In this document: positions 8,988 through 17,853 of the stretch, one piece after another | How the letters are laid out: each line of letters opens with the position of its first letter | Position numbering within the stretch: the stretch's first letter is position 1 | Source of the DNA: CALBZH01 sp964538515 | Lineage (GTDB): Bacteria; Desulfobacterota; Syntrophobacteria; Syntrophobacterales; Syntrophobacteraceae | Length of the DNA stretch: 64,000 nucleotides | Assembly: GCA_964538515.1 (NCBI GenBank) | Contig: CAZIEW010000009.1 | Coordinates: 1 to 64,000, forward strand | Reading direction: 5' to 3' | Translations under genes and position numbers: made by a program | The notes under the pieces: generated by a model | Seen by the model: only the letters and a program-made list of their open reading frames with translations | Told to the model about the DNA's origin: nothing | The model's database searches: none

Positions 8988-9053
8988 CTTAAAGCCCCCT
9001 AATCGATTCCCTGGAATTGTACTGATGGTCTGCTTTATCTTTCAGAACTTATA

Positions 9054-9502
9054 TCACCTGTGATATTGCTCATCACTGACCTTTTCCATCCAGTCGGCGG
9101 TCTGGCCTTCAAGCTGTTCCACAAGGGCGATATGCGTCATACCCTTCGTAGCCGTGGCTCCATGCCAGTGTTTCTGACCCGGCGGGATCCAGACCACATC
9201 GCCCTGCCGGATTTCCTCGATTGGCCCCCCCATTCCTGAACCTAGCCCAAGCCGGCCGTCACGATCAGTGTCTGACCGAGCGGGTGGCTGTGCCAGGCCG
9301 TCCGGGCACCGGGCTCGAACGTGACGCGGGCGCCGGCCCTGCGTGACGGATCGTTCGCCTGGAACAGGCGGTCCCCGAGACCGGCAGCCGGCGCGAGTCG
9401 TACCCCAGAGGTTTGCTTCGGCCGGGTCCCGGGATGTGGAGCGGCTTGAATCAGTACGGTTCTCCAGGCTCTTTGCGGCTGCGTGCTTCTCGCTCCCGAC
9501 AT
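9054..9502 (-). pseudogene. Cupin-domain protein, inactivated by an amber codon and a frameshift
   Basis: Two overlapping frames hold consecutive halves of one small cupin. The upstream half (to 9245) reads ARVTFEPGARTAWHSHPLGQ with the first cupin His motif. The downstream half (9054-9230) reads GPIEEIRQGDVVWIPPGQKH with the second motif, and ends in WMEKVSDEQY. Between them, the codon expected to be Trp is TAG (9242-9244). The following G-run (seven G on the minus strand; C 9225-9231) is one base short of the eight needed for W-G-G-P-I-E. Two independent lesions make sequencing error alone unlikely. The N-terminus is also scrambled. The intact family usually sits near carboxymuconolactone-decarboxylase or oxidoreductase genes. 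Confidence 0.75.
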
Positions 9503-9558
9503 CGCTCAGGCATGCACGGCCGATTGCGCGGCCGAGGTTCCGGACGTTCAAATGCCGG

Positions 9559-11448
9559 TCAGCGTAAAGACGAACGAGATCTCCGGGCCTTGGTCCTCGG
9601 CAGGGTGATCACGACCCCCGTGCCGCGTGGGTCGGCGGCACCGTAGCGTGCGCCGGTCTGGGGGTCGATACCCACGGCATGAACGGACCCGATCGTGGTG
9701 AGGGTACCATTGAACGGATGGCCCAATCCCGCCAGTTCGGCGATGGCGCTGTCCGCAAACCCGGCTTCCCGTGAGACAGCTCCATCGGCACCCGCAACCG
9801 AAATCCTGGGGACATCGAGGGACTGCTGGAGGGTCATCCCGTGATCCAGGAAATTGACCGTCGTCTGAAAGACCGAATTGATGATCGACGGCCCCCCCGG
9901 TGAGCCGTAGGCGGCGATCGGAGCACCATCCCTGAATATCATGGTGGGGGCCATGCTGCTCCGCGGACGCTTGAAGGGAGCGATATCGTTGGTGCCGGGG
10001 TTGCCAGTGCCTGCATCGTACTCGGGCGTGAAGTTGAAATCGGTGAGCTCATTGTTGAGCAGAAAACCGTACCCCGGCACCATGATCCCGGAGCCCCAGC
10101 TGGACTCGATGGTGCTCGTGTACGAGACGATGTTGCCCCACCGGTCGACCACCGAAAAATGCGTCGTGTGGGTGCCCTCCGCTTTCGCCGGCGCCAGGCA
10201 GGGAATTGGCTTCGTGTGGAGGCGGGCAACGTCAAAGAGCCACGGGTCTCCGGCGAACACCGCAGGCATGCGACTGCTGTCGTCGATCAGACCACTGCGC
10301 GTCTGCACGTAGGGATCCGCCAGCAGTCCCGTTTTCGGCACTGGAACGAAATCCTCGTCCCCCATCCACATCGCCCGGTCCGCAAACGCCAACCGCATGG
10401 CCTCGATCATGACATGGAGCGTCTTGGCTTCGCCGAAGCCCAGCCCCTGGTCGTGGTCTCCAATGGGGTACCGCTCCAGCAGCTTGAGCATCTGCAGCAT
10501 CGTCAGACCCCCGGATGACGGCGGCGACGCTGTCTTTATGGTATAGCCCCGGTATTGAGCCACGATGGGCTGGCGAATCTCAACCTGGTACGTTGCAAGG
10601 TCTTTTAGCGTCATCTTGCCATACCCGCGATAACGCGGATTGACTCGGCTCCGTTTCTGAGCCTGGACGATCGCCCGCGCGATGCTCCCCCGGTAGAAGA
10701 CGCCCGGCCCGCACCTGGCGATCAGGCGGAAGGTTTTTGCGAGGTCGCGCTGCTTCAAGAGAAAGCCTTCGTAAAGCGGGCTCCCGTTGGGAAGCCTGAA
10801 TACCGCCCTTGTCTCCCGCTGATAAGCTGTCCGCGGGTTGGCCGTCTCCTGGGCAAAGCATCGCTCGACAATGAACCCCTCTTCGGCCAACTTGATGGCC
10901 GGCTGCAGCACATCCGCCAAGGACATGGCTCCCCACCGGTCAAGCGCCGTGGCGATCCCGAGCAGGGTACCGGGCACTCCCACGGACACGCCGCTCGTGG
11001 TGACCGAGTCAAAGCTCAGTCCCTGAAACATCGTCGGCGATGCACGCTCGGGGGCCCTTTCACGGGAATCCACCATGAACGTCTCTCCCGTCTCGGCTAG
11101 ATGGACCATCATGAAGCCCCCACCTCCGATGCCCGAGCCATGGGGCTCGACCACGTTGAGCGCAAACTGGATGGCGGCGGCGGCATCGACGGCGTTCCCT
11201 CCGGCCTCGAGGATCCGGGCACCGACCTCCGCGGCCAGGGGCGTCGAAACCGTGACCGCGGCATAGGAAGGTGGCGGGTCTCCAAGCTGCGGCATCGATG
11301 AGCTTTCGCCCGAGCTTTCCGAGCGAGGAGCCGGCGAATCCATCCTCACTCCGTGGGTGACCTCGGAGCCACTTCCCGCTGTAGGATCGGAAATCAGCAT
11401 CACGAGCCCCAAGACGACCACCATCACACGAGCAGCAAGCCACGGCAT
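9559..11448 (-). CDS. ggt: Gamma-glutamyltransferase (629 aa)
   Basis: Periplasmic N-terminal-nucleophile enzyme that transfers or hydrolyses the gamma-glutamyl group of glutathione and related compounds. An N-terminal hydrophobic segment (residues ~5-22) is a likely signal peptide. HGSGIGGGGFMM, the DSRERAP substrate motif, ASPPSSGGLTMLQML, the autoprocessing site at THTTHFSVVD (nucleophile Thr, about residue 428) and YGSPGGPSIINSVFQT are all present and correctly spaced. Length is normal. It must self-cleave into large and small subunits. The downstream neighbour on the same strand is the cupin pseudogene, and no glutathione genes are nearby. Confidence 0.95.
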   Translation of the reverse strand: MPWLAARVMVVVLGLVMLISDPTAGSGSEVTHGVRMDSPAPRSESSGESSSMPQLGDPPPSYAAVTVSTPLAAEVGARILEAGGNAVDAAAAIQFALNVVEPHGSGIGGGGFMMVHLAETGETFMVDSRERAPERASPTMFQGLSFDSVTTSGVSVGVPGTLLGIATALDRWGAMSLADVLQPAIKLAEEGFIVERCFAQETANPRTAYQRETRAVFRLPNGSPLYEGFLLKQRDLAKTFRLIARCGPGVFYRGSIARAIVQAQKRSRVNPRYRGYGKMTLKDLATYQVEIRQPIVAQYRGYTIKTASPPSSGGLTMLQMLKLLERYPIGDHDQGLGFGEAKTLHVMIEAMRLAFADRAMWMGDEDFVPVPKTGLLADPYVQTRSGLIDDSSRMPAVFAGDPWLFDVARLHTKPIPCLAPAKAEGTHTTHFSVVDRWGNIVSYTSTIESSWGSGIMVPGYGFLLNNELTDFNFTPEYDAGTGNPGTNDIAPFKRPRSSMAPTMIFRDGAPIAAYGSPGGPSIINSVFQTTVNFLDHGMTLQQSLDVPRISVAGADGAVSREAGFADSAIAELAGLGHPFNGTLTTIGSVHAVGIDPQTGARYGAADPRGTGVVITLPRTKARRSRSSLR

Positions 11449-11826
11449 CCAATCCCTCCTTCAGAGCATGATCTTCATCGTTGGAATTTGTTCTTGATAC
11501 CCGGTTGCTTCATCGGCACAAAGACATTTTTGGGTGACCTGGAATCACGGCCTGCCGCCGCAAAAGGCACAAACCGCCCAAAGACCTCCGTCCTGGAAGA
11601 ATGGCGAAAAGAGGAACGTCGTCTTTGGGATTCCCTTGAAACGCTCTTTCGGGTATGAGTCGGTATGGGGTGTCCGGACGCGGGACACCGCAAGGACTTG
11701 GTACATCACCATATAATTCAAGATCTTTGGCGCATGACGGCGCACGACTTCGGAGGTCACGCTCGGGAGCATTTCCCCGAATTGCCAACCCGACTCTCAA
11801 GAAAAGCCATTGCGAGAGATCGCTCT
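11449..11826. other. Intergenic region between divergent ggt and the secreted-protein gene
   Basis: No gene is supported. There is a GGTGTCC/GGGACACC inverted repeat near 11677-11697 and an isolated TATAAT at 11712-11717 without a credible -35 at the right distance. In-frame upstream codons of the next gene (from 11665) look like non-coding sequence, because a signal peptide begins at 11827. Confidence 0.4.
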
Positions 11827-12771
11827 ATGTGGATATCCGTTAGACGTAGGAAACCGACCGCTGGCTTGTGGATTCTCTACGGCGTGCTCCTGCTGGCATG
11901 GCCTGTCTCCCCTGGATCCGCGAAAAAGCAGCCTACCGCTGCCCCTCAGAATCAGGCAGGCTCTCCCAAGTCCGCTTCTGTTTCACAAGATGAGCTTCAT
12001 GAAACCGATGAGCGGGTCTTTGGCGACTACACACTCCGCATTGCCCATGTCCTGAACGATCAGGGCTACCGGGGGACCTTCGAGGTCTTCCAAAACGGCC
12101 AAAAGATATACAGCCTTAGCGGACGTCGATTCGCCTTCGGCCACGTCTACAGCGATGAGCCGACGTTGAACAACGATCTGATCGCGATCGGCAAGGACAT
12201 CACGGGCAACGGCGCTCCCAACCTGGTCGTATCCGAATGGAACGGGGGGGCTCATTGCTGCTTTGTCTTTCATGTGTATGAGCTTGGCCGGAGCTTCCGC
12301 GAAGTCGCCGTCATCGATGCCGGGCACGGGGATTTTTCCCACTTTGCCAACCTCGACGGCGGCAACGGCCTCGAGTTCGTGACCGCGGACTGGACCTTTG
12401 CCAACTGGCGCGCCAGCTTTGCACAGTCCCCTGCGCCTCAGGTGATCCTCCGATTCAAGGACGGAGCCTACAGCCTGGCATGCGATCTCATGGCAAAACC
12501 AAGACCTTCGCCGGAGCTCCTGCAAGCGGAAGCCAGGAGAGTCCGAAGTGAGCCCGGCTGGAGCCAGAAGGAGCAGCCGCCCGCGCTCTGGGACACCATG
12601 CTGCGGCTCGTTTACGGCGGAAACGCACGTCTTGTTAGGGAGTTCCTCGACAAAGCATGGCCTCTGACGATCCCCGGCAAGGAGGACTTTTATCAGGATT
12701 TTCGTAATACCCTGTCACAAAGCCCGTACTACAAGGATCTTGTCGAGCTGAATCAGGGCAGCCTCAATTAG
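11827..12771 (+). CDS. Secreted protein of unknown function with a VCBS/FG-GAP-like stretch
   Basis: Starting at ATG 11827 gives 314 aa with a clear signal peptide: basic RRRK, a hydrophobic core GLWILYGVLLLAWPV, and cleavage after PGSA. An upstream ATG at 11665 would bury this peptide, so I reject it. The mature part has YTLRIAHVLNDQGYRGTFEV, then DITGNGAPNLVVSEWNGGAH and HFANLDGGNGLEFVTADWTF. These two are FG-GAP/VCBS-like beta-propeller repeats with D-x-x-G-x-x-x-L/E-x-V. The C-terminal ~90 residues are helical, with no known motif. Probably periplasmic; two repeats are too few for a whole propeller. Function unknown. Confidence 0.7.
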   Translation: MWISVRRRKPTAGLWILYGVLLLAWPVSPGSAKKQPTAAPQNQAGSPKSASVSQDELHETDERVFGDYTLRIAHVLNDQGYRGTFEVFQNGQKIYSLSGRRFAFGHVYSDEPTLNNDLIAIGKDITGNGAPNLVVSEWNGGAHCCFVFHVYELGRSFREVAVIDAGHGDFSHFANLDGGNGLEFVTADWTFANWRASFAQSPAPQVILRFKDGAYSLACDLMAKPRPSPELLQAEARRVRSEPGWSQKEQPPALWDTMLRLVYGGNARLVREFLDKAWPLTIPGKEDFYQDFRNTLSQSPYYKDLVELNQGSLN

Positions 12772-12851
12772 ACATTCTGTGCTCTTGACAAGTGATGCGC
12801 ATCCTGGAATGAAAGGGCAGATAGAAAGCTCACCCGAAGAGGAAGCTTCAC

Positions 12852-13631
12852 ATGGGCTGGAAAGTCGCCACCTTCAACGTGAACGGGATCAGAGCCAGGC
12901 TTCAGCACGTCCAGGACTGGATCCGGGACCACGAGCCGGATGTCCTGTGCCTTCAGGAGATCAAGTGCACCTTCGAGCAGTTTCCTTTCGAGACGTTCGC
13001 GTCCTTGGGCTATGTCGCCAGCGTGCACGGGCAGAAGGCCTTTCATGGGGTGGCGATCCTGAGCAGGCAAACGCCCGATGCAGTCCTGACGGGATTCCGG
13101 GATGGGGGGGCCGACGAGGAGGCCCGCCTCATCGCAGCTCAGTTCGATCTCGCCTGGGTCGTGAACACGTATGTCCCCCAGGGCCGCGACCCCGCAGACC
13201 CGGCCTTCCAGGTCAAATTGCAGTTTTTCTCCCGACTGCGCGGCTGGCTGCAGGAGCGGTTTCAGCCGGATCAACCTCTGGTCTGGGTGGGCGACATCAA
13301 CGTTGCGCCCGAGCCTCTGGATGTGTTCGATCCCAAACGCTTGGAGGGGAAAATCGGTTTTCACCCCGAGGAACGGCAGGCCTACGAGCGAGTCCGGTCC
13401 TGGGGCTTCGTGGATGTTTTTCGCAAGCACCATCCTGACACCAAACAGTTCACGTTCTGGGATTACCGCATCCCGGGAAGCCTTCCCAAAAACCTGGGAT
13501 GGCGTTTGGACCATATCCTCTGCACACCGCCCCTTGCGGACCGGTCGCGGGAATGTGCGGTTGACCAGAATCAGCGCGCCCTTGCTCAGCCGAGCGACCA
13601 CGCGCCCGTGTGGGCCGTGTTTGATCGTTAG
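12852..13631 (+). CDS. xthA: Exodeoxyribonuclease III (AP endonuclease, 259 aa)
   Basis: Mg2+-dependent base-excision-repair nuclease of the exonuclease III/APE1 fold. NVNGIRAR (residues 10-16), CLQEIK with the metal-binding Glu (~36), NTYVPQG, VGDINVAPEPLDV with the Asp/Asn pair, FTFWDYR, LGWRLDHIL and the terminal SDHAPVWAVF with catalytic Asp-His are all intact. Length matches ExoIII. AGGAAG lies before the ATG. It sits 80 bp after the secreted protein and 32 bp before the histidine kinase; a shared transcript is possible but no functional link is evident. Confidence 0.96.
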   Translation: MGWKVATFNVNGIRARLQHVQDWIRDHEPDVLCLQEIKCTFEQFPFETFASLGYVASVHGQKAFHGVAILSRQTPDAVLTGFRDGGADEEARLIAAQFDLAWVVNTYVPQGRDPADPAFQVKLQFFSRLRGWLQERFQPDQPLVWVGDINVAPEPLDVFDPKRLEGKIGFHPEERQAYERVRSWGFVDVFRKHHPDTKQFTFWDYRIPGSLPKNLGWRLDHILCTPPLADRSRECAVDQNQRALAQPSDHAPVWAVFDR

Positions 13632-13663
13632 CATTCAGCCCTTAGCCGAGGACAAAGGTCTCC

Positions 13664-16303
13664 ATGGTACCGGCGGAGCACAAGCCCGATCCTTTGATTG
13701 AAAGACGGCTCCTGGAAGAGCGCGTCCGGATGCTGTATGCACAGGCTCCCATCAGCCTGATGGGCACGGCGCTCAATGCCGTGATCCTGGCCGTCGTCCT
13801 GAGCCGCGTCATTTCCCCCGTCCGGTTGATTCCCTGGACGTGTCTGATGCTCCTTCTCGTAACGGCGGTCCGGTGGGGCTTGGTCGAATCGTATCGTCGC
13901 ACGTCCACTAAAGCTTTGTATTCTCGACGCTGGGCCAACTCTATTATCCTCGCCCTGACTTGCTCAGGGATCTTGATGGGGCTTTCCGGTGTGTTCTTGT
14001 TCCCGTACCAATCCCACTCACACCAGGCCTTTCTCGCTCTCCTCCTCGGCGGCATGATGGCGGGTGCGGCGGGCTCGTTTTCCGTCATGATGGAGGCCTA
14101 CCTCGCTTTCAGCATCCCTGCCGTCCTCCCCACGGTGGTGCAGCTCCTGGCTCAGCCCGGCCCGATCCAGATGGCCATGGGCGGCATGTTCCTGGTCTTT
14201 TCGGGTCTCATGGTGGCAACCGCTTACTCGCTCTACAGGACTTCGACCAAATCCCTGCGATTGCGGTTCGAAAATGAGGATCTCATCGAGACGCTCACGG
14301 AGGCGAAGCTCCAGTCCGACCGAATGGTCGAGGCCCTCCAGCACGAGATCAGCGAGCGCGTGGAGGCTCAGAAAGCCCTTCAGGACAGTGAGCAGCAATT
14401 TCGGCGCCTGGTGGAGACGCTGAGCGAAGGGCTGGGGATGTTGGATGAAAATGGCCGCATTTCTTATGTGAACGACAGGCTGTGCGAGATCCTCGAGTAT
14501 TCGAGACAGGAGCTTCTGGGAAGAGCTGTGGGAGACCTCTTCGAATCGACCCTGCGTATCACGCTCGATCCGGAGACCTTGAAGCGGACCTTGCGCAAAC
14601 GGACCTCCTCGGAGATGCAAATGATCACCAAGACGGGTCGAAAACTGCCGGTGATCATTTCAGCCTCGCCCGTGTTCGATGACGCGTCGAATTTTCGAGG
14701 AACCATCGCGGCGATTACCGACATCAGCATTTTGAAACGGGCGGAAAAGAGCCTGCGGGAATCCGAAGAGAAGTACCGCACGATTTTCAACTACTCCCCG
14801 CTTGGGATCATCCATTTCGACAAGCACGGCGTTGTCACTGCCCACAACGACACATTGACCCGAATGTCCGGCGCGAAGCCGAATCAATTCATCGGCATGA
14901 ATCTGGTCGAGTCCTTCACCGACCCCGAGATGATTGCAGCCATCAAGGACTGCCTCGCGGGAAAACCCGGTCATTACGAAGGGGACTATCGATCCATTCT
15001 GACGGACAAAGTAACACCACTCAAGGTCGAATACGGTCCCATTGTCGCGGAGGACGGTACCGTTTTGGGCGGCATCGGCATCATCGAGGACATCTCGGAC
15101 AGGAAGCGGGCCGAAAAAGAGCTGAAGGACCAACTGCATTTCCTGCAGACGTTGATCGACACGATTCCCAACCCGGTCTTCTACAAAGACACGGAAGGAC
15201 GGTACATCGGCTGCAACAAGGCCTTTGAGCAGCGTTTGGGAGCCAAGCGGGAGGAGATTGTTGGAAAAACCGTCTTCGATCTCATGCCGCCGGAGCTGGC
15301 ACAGAAATACAATCGCCTGGACCGTGAGCTTTTTGGGGAACCGGGAGAGCAGGTGTTCGAAAGCGCCCTCCCGTTCGCCGACGGGTTGACCCACGAGGTC
15401 ATGGTGAACCGAGCCACTTTCACGGATGCGGATGGACAGATCGCGGGGCTGGTCGGCGTCAACGTGGACATCACCGATCTGAAGCATGCCGAAGAAGCGC
15501 TGCGGCGTGCCCACGACGAACTGGAGAAGCGGGTCGAGGAGCGCACGGCGGCTCTCGCCAAGGCGAACGCGGAGCTCTTGAACGAAATCGCGGAGCGCCA
15601 ACGTGCGGAAGAGGCCCTGCGCGAAAGCACGGAGAAGCTGAAGCTTTTTGCCTATTCGGTCGCCCACGATCTCAAGAGTCCGGCCGTCGGCATTTACGGC
15701 ATCACGAAGCTCCTTCACATGAAATACCGCGATTTACTCGACGAGCGCGGACGGACGTATTGCGATCAGATTCTGAAGGCGTCCGAGCACGTTGCGGCCC
15801 TGGTTGAAGAGATCAACATCTACGCCATGGCCAAGGAAGCTCCGATCAACATCGAGCCGATCCGGATAAGCGAAATCCTGCGGATTGTCTACGAGGAGTT
15901 TTCAGCCCGACTGAGTGTTCGGCGAATCGGCTGGGTCCAGCCCTTCGACGATGTAGAAATCCGCGCGGACAGGATGTCGCTCCTTCGGATTTTCAGAAAC
16001 CTCGTTGATAACGCGCTCAAGTACGGCGGGGAGCGCTTGACTCAGATCCGCATCAGCTATGCAGAATCCGAAACCCACCACATTATTTCGGTCAGCGACG
16101 ACGGCGTTGGCATCCGACAGGAGGATTCGGAAAGGATCTTCGGCCCCTTCCAGCGCCAGCGGAGCTCGAAAGGGATCGAAGGAACGGGCTTGGGCCTGGC
16201 CATCGTGAAAGAAATGGCTGAGCGTCACGGGGGAGAAGTACGGGTCAAGCCGGGGGGCGATTGCGGAACGACGTTTTCTGTGACGATTTCCAAGGCCCTA
16301 TGA
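13664..16303 (+). CDS. Membrane-anchored multi-PAS sensor histidine kinase (879 aa)
   Basis: Residues ~25-200 form several hydrophobic segments, a membrane sensor region with no motif I recognise. Three PAS domains follow (~240-360, 370-490, 495-620), each ending in the usual D-I-T/S-x-x-K-x-A-E connector. A coiled-coil (LEKRVEERTAALAKAN) then leads to a dimerisation/phosphoacceptor helix with FAYSVAHDLKSP (His668). The ATP-binding domain follows, with NLVDNALKYGG (N box), SDDGVGI (G1) and GTGLGLAIVKEMAERHGG (G2). No receiver domain or adjacent response regulator is present, so it is an orphan kinase whose partner lies elsewhere. The signal sensed is unknown. Confidence 0.93.
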   Translation: MVPAEHKPDPLIERRLLEERVRMLYAQAPISLMGTALNAVILAVVLSRVISPVRLIPWTCLMLLLVTAVRWGLVESYRRTSTKALYSRRWANSIILALTCSGILMGLSGVFLFPYQSHSHQAFLALLLGGMMAGAAGSFSVMMEAYLAFSIPAVLPTVVQLLAQPGPIQMAMGGMFLVFSGLMVATAYSLYRTSTKSLRLRFENEDLIETLTEAKLQSDRMVEALQHEISERVEAQKALQDSEQQFRRLVETLSEGLGMLDENGRISYVNDRLCEILEYSRQELLGRAVGDLFESTLRITLDPETLKRTLRKRTSSEMQMITKTGRKLPVIISASPVFDDASNFRGTIAAITDISILKRAEKSLRESEEKYRTIFNYSPLGIIHFDKHGVVTAHNDTLTRMSGAKPNQFIGMNLVESFTDPEMIAAIKDCLAGKPGHYEGDYRSILTDKVTPLKVEYGPIVAEDGTVLGGIGIIEDISDRKRAEKELKDQLHFLQTLIDTIPNPVFYKDTEGRYIGCNKAFEQRLGAKREEIVGKTVFDLMPPELAQKYNRLDRELFGEPGEQVFESALPFADGLTHEVMVNRATFTDADGQIAGLVGVNVDITDLKHAEEALRRAHDELEKRVEERTAALAKANAELLNEIAERQRAEEALRESTEKLKLFAYSVAHDLKSPAVGIYGITKLLHMKYRDLLDERGRTYCDQILKASEHVAALVEEINIYAMAKEAPINIEPIRISEILRIVYEEFSARLSVRRIGWVQPFDDVEIRADRMSLLRIFRNLVDNALKYGGERLTQIRISYAESETHHIISVSDDGVGIRQEDSERIFGPFQRQRSSKGIEGTGLGLAIVKEMAERHGGEVRVKPGGDCGTTFSVTISKAL

Positions 16304-16388
16304 CCAGTCGCAAGTGGCACCCTTGGGTGAGCTGCGGTGTCTTGCTGATGCAGCCCCCAACCGCGCTTGGAGGCGAGCACACAAGGGA

Positions 16389-16420
16389 GGGAGGCAGGCT
16401 TGGCAGCCTGCCTCCCGTTT
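16389..16420. terminator. Strong hairpin between convergent kinase and CoA-transferase genes
   Basis: Perfect 11-bp stem GGGAGGCAGGC (16389-16399) / GCCTGCCTCCC (16406-16416) with a 6-nt loop, followed on the plus strand by GTTTCG. It fits the convergent junction and probably stops transcription from either side. Confidence 0.7.
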
Positions 16421-16442
16421 CGTTCCAAGAAAGCCGCGTTCA

Positions 16443-17807
16443 CTAAACGATGTTCTTCTTCTCCCACTCTTTGAGCTTCTCTTTGCCGATGCCCAGATAC
16501 CTCAAGAAGATGAAGTCGTTATCCCCGCCAACCGGACGGCACATCCATTTCAGGCGCGGAGGCGTGAGGGTCATCTTCCAGGGGGGCGCCTGGAAAGCGA
16601 CATCGCCGTAAAAGGGATCCGTCCCTTTCTCGAAGATCCCGCGCTCCCACCAGACCTCATCCTCGAAAGTGTCCTTGATATCGGTCATCCAGGCCGTGGC
16701 GACGATGCCCGGCCCGCGGCGATTGACCACGTAGTCCTGAACCATTTCCAGGATTTCCTCGCCGGTGTAATTCTGGGACCATTTTTCGATCGCTTGATGG
16801 ATCGCCGGCTGGTTTTCCTTGTTGAGGCGGTCGAAAATGGTCGGGAACTGGGCGCGCAGCTCCGGCTCCTTCATGATGTTGGTGAGGCCTTCCCAGTTCG
16901 GATCGCTGAACCCGGCGATGAAGCTATACCCGTTCTTGGTCTTGACGATCGTGTAGGGAAAGACGGAGCTGTCATAGGCGCCGACCAGTCCGCGGAGACT
17001 GCCTGTGGCGTGGTAGTACTGGATGTGGTAGTCGCAGAAGCGCAGCTCGGCATCCGGAGGCGCAACATCGACCATTTGCCCTTGTCCCGTAACCTCACGG
17101 TGATGAAGGGCCGTCAGAATGCCGAAGGCCAGCCAGCCGCCGCCGGCATACCAGCCCATCCAGTTGCCTTCCTTCGTGGGCACGTTCCACGGCTTGGGTC
17201 CATCCGGACCTTCGGCCTCGCCCGTGACCGCCATGACGCCGGATCGGGCCTGGTCACAGATGTCCGAATTGGGCTTCCCGCAACCGGCCTCGGGGCCGAA
17301 GTGGCCATAGCTGTACAGACTCCCGTAAATGAGGCGTGGATTGATCTCCTTCAGATGGCGGTAGCTCAACCCCCACTCATCCATGACGCCGGGCTTGAAG
17401 CTTTCGATGATCACATCGGCCTGCGCCGCGAGCCGGCGAAAGGCATCCTGCGCCTCGGGCTTGTTGAGATTGAGGGTGATGTGGTACTTGTTCCGGCCTT
17501 CCATCAGGTAGCCCAGTCCGGTCCCCTTGTAGAGGTAGCCAAAGGGGGTGAACTTTCGAGCCGAGTCTCCTCCGGGCGGCTCGATCCGGATCACGTCGGC
17601 GCCGAACTCCGCAAGAATGGACGACGCGAAAAGTCCTCCGATGCTGCCTTCGCTGACATCCAGGACGAGCAAGTCGTCGAGGGCTTCCGGCTTCAAGTGG
17701 TTTTTCCGGGGATCGTCCGCTTCACGGATCCAGTCGACCCAGGTGCGATCCGCTTCGATCGTGAAATCTTCGTAAGGCAATGTGGTCTGAATCTTGGGAA
17801 TTTCCAT
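16443..17807 (-). CDS. Class III (CaiB/BaiF) CoA-transferase family, probable non-catalytic subunit (454 aa)
   Basis: The family fold is clear: LVLDVSEG..GLFASSILAEFGADVIRIEPPGGDSAR, NKYHITLNLNKPE, ADVIIESFKPGVMDEWGLSY, and the LHHREVTGQGQMVDV strand. In active members an Asp in a G-D-x-x-G motif forms the acyl-anhydride intermediate (Asp169 in formyl-CoA transferase). Here the aligned segment is EGNWMGWYAGG, with Asn215 at that place. An N-terminal extension of ~40 residues is also unusual. It lies 46 bp downstream of a catalytically complete paralogue, so I infer a heteromeric enzyme in which this is the structural or inactive subunit, as in two-subunit benzylsuccinate-type CoA-transferases. 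The substrate acid is not known. Confidence 0.85.
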   Translation of the reverse strand: MEIPKIQTTLPYEDFTIEADRTWVDWIREADDPRKNHLKPEALDDLLVLDVSEGSIGGLFASSILAEFGADVIRIEPPGGDSARKFTPFGYLYKGTGLGYLMEGRNKYHITLNLNKPEAQDAFRRLAAQADVIIESFKPGVMDEWGLSYRHLKEINPRLIYGSLYSYGHFGPEAGCGKPNSDICDQARSGVMAVTGEAEGPDGPKPWNVPTKEGNWMGWYAGGGWLAFGILTALHHREVTGQGQMVDVAPPDAELRFCDYHIQYYHATGSLRGLVGAYDSSVFPYTIVKTKNGYSFIAGFSDPNWEGLTNIMKEPELRAQFPTIFDRLNKENQPAIHQAIEKWSQNYTGEEILEMVQDYVVNRRGPGIVATAWMTDIKDTFEDEVWWERGIFEKGTDPFYGDVAFQAPPWKMTLTPPRLKWMCRPVGGDNDFIFLRYLGIGKEKLKEWEKKNIV

Positions 17808-17853
17808 GGGCTGTCACTCCTCTTAAAGTGTTTCGGAAGCATCTCCGGTCCTA

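Noticed and set aside
11712..11717. TATAAT as a promoter for the secreted protein at 11827
   Set aside because: No acceptable -35 at 16-18 bp; a lone hexamer is weak evidence.
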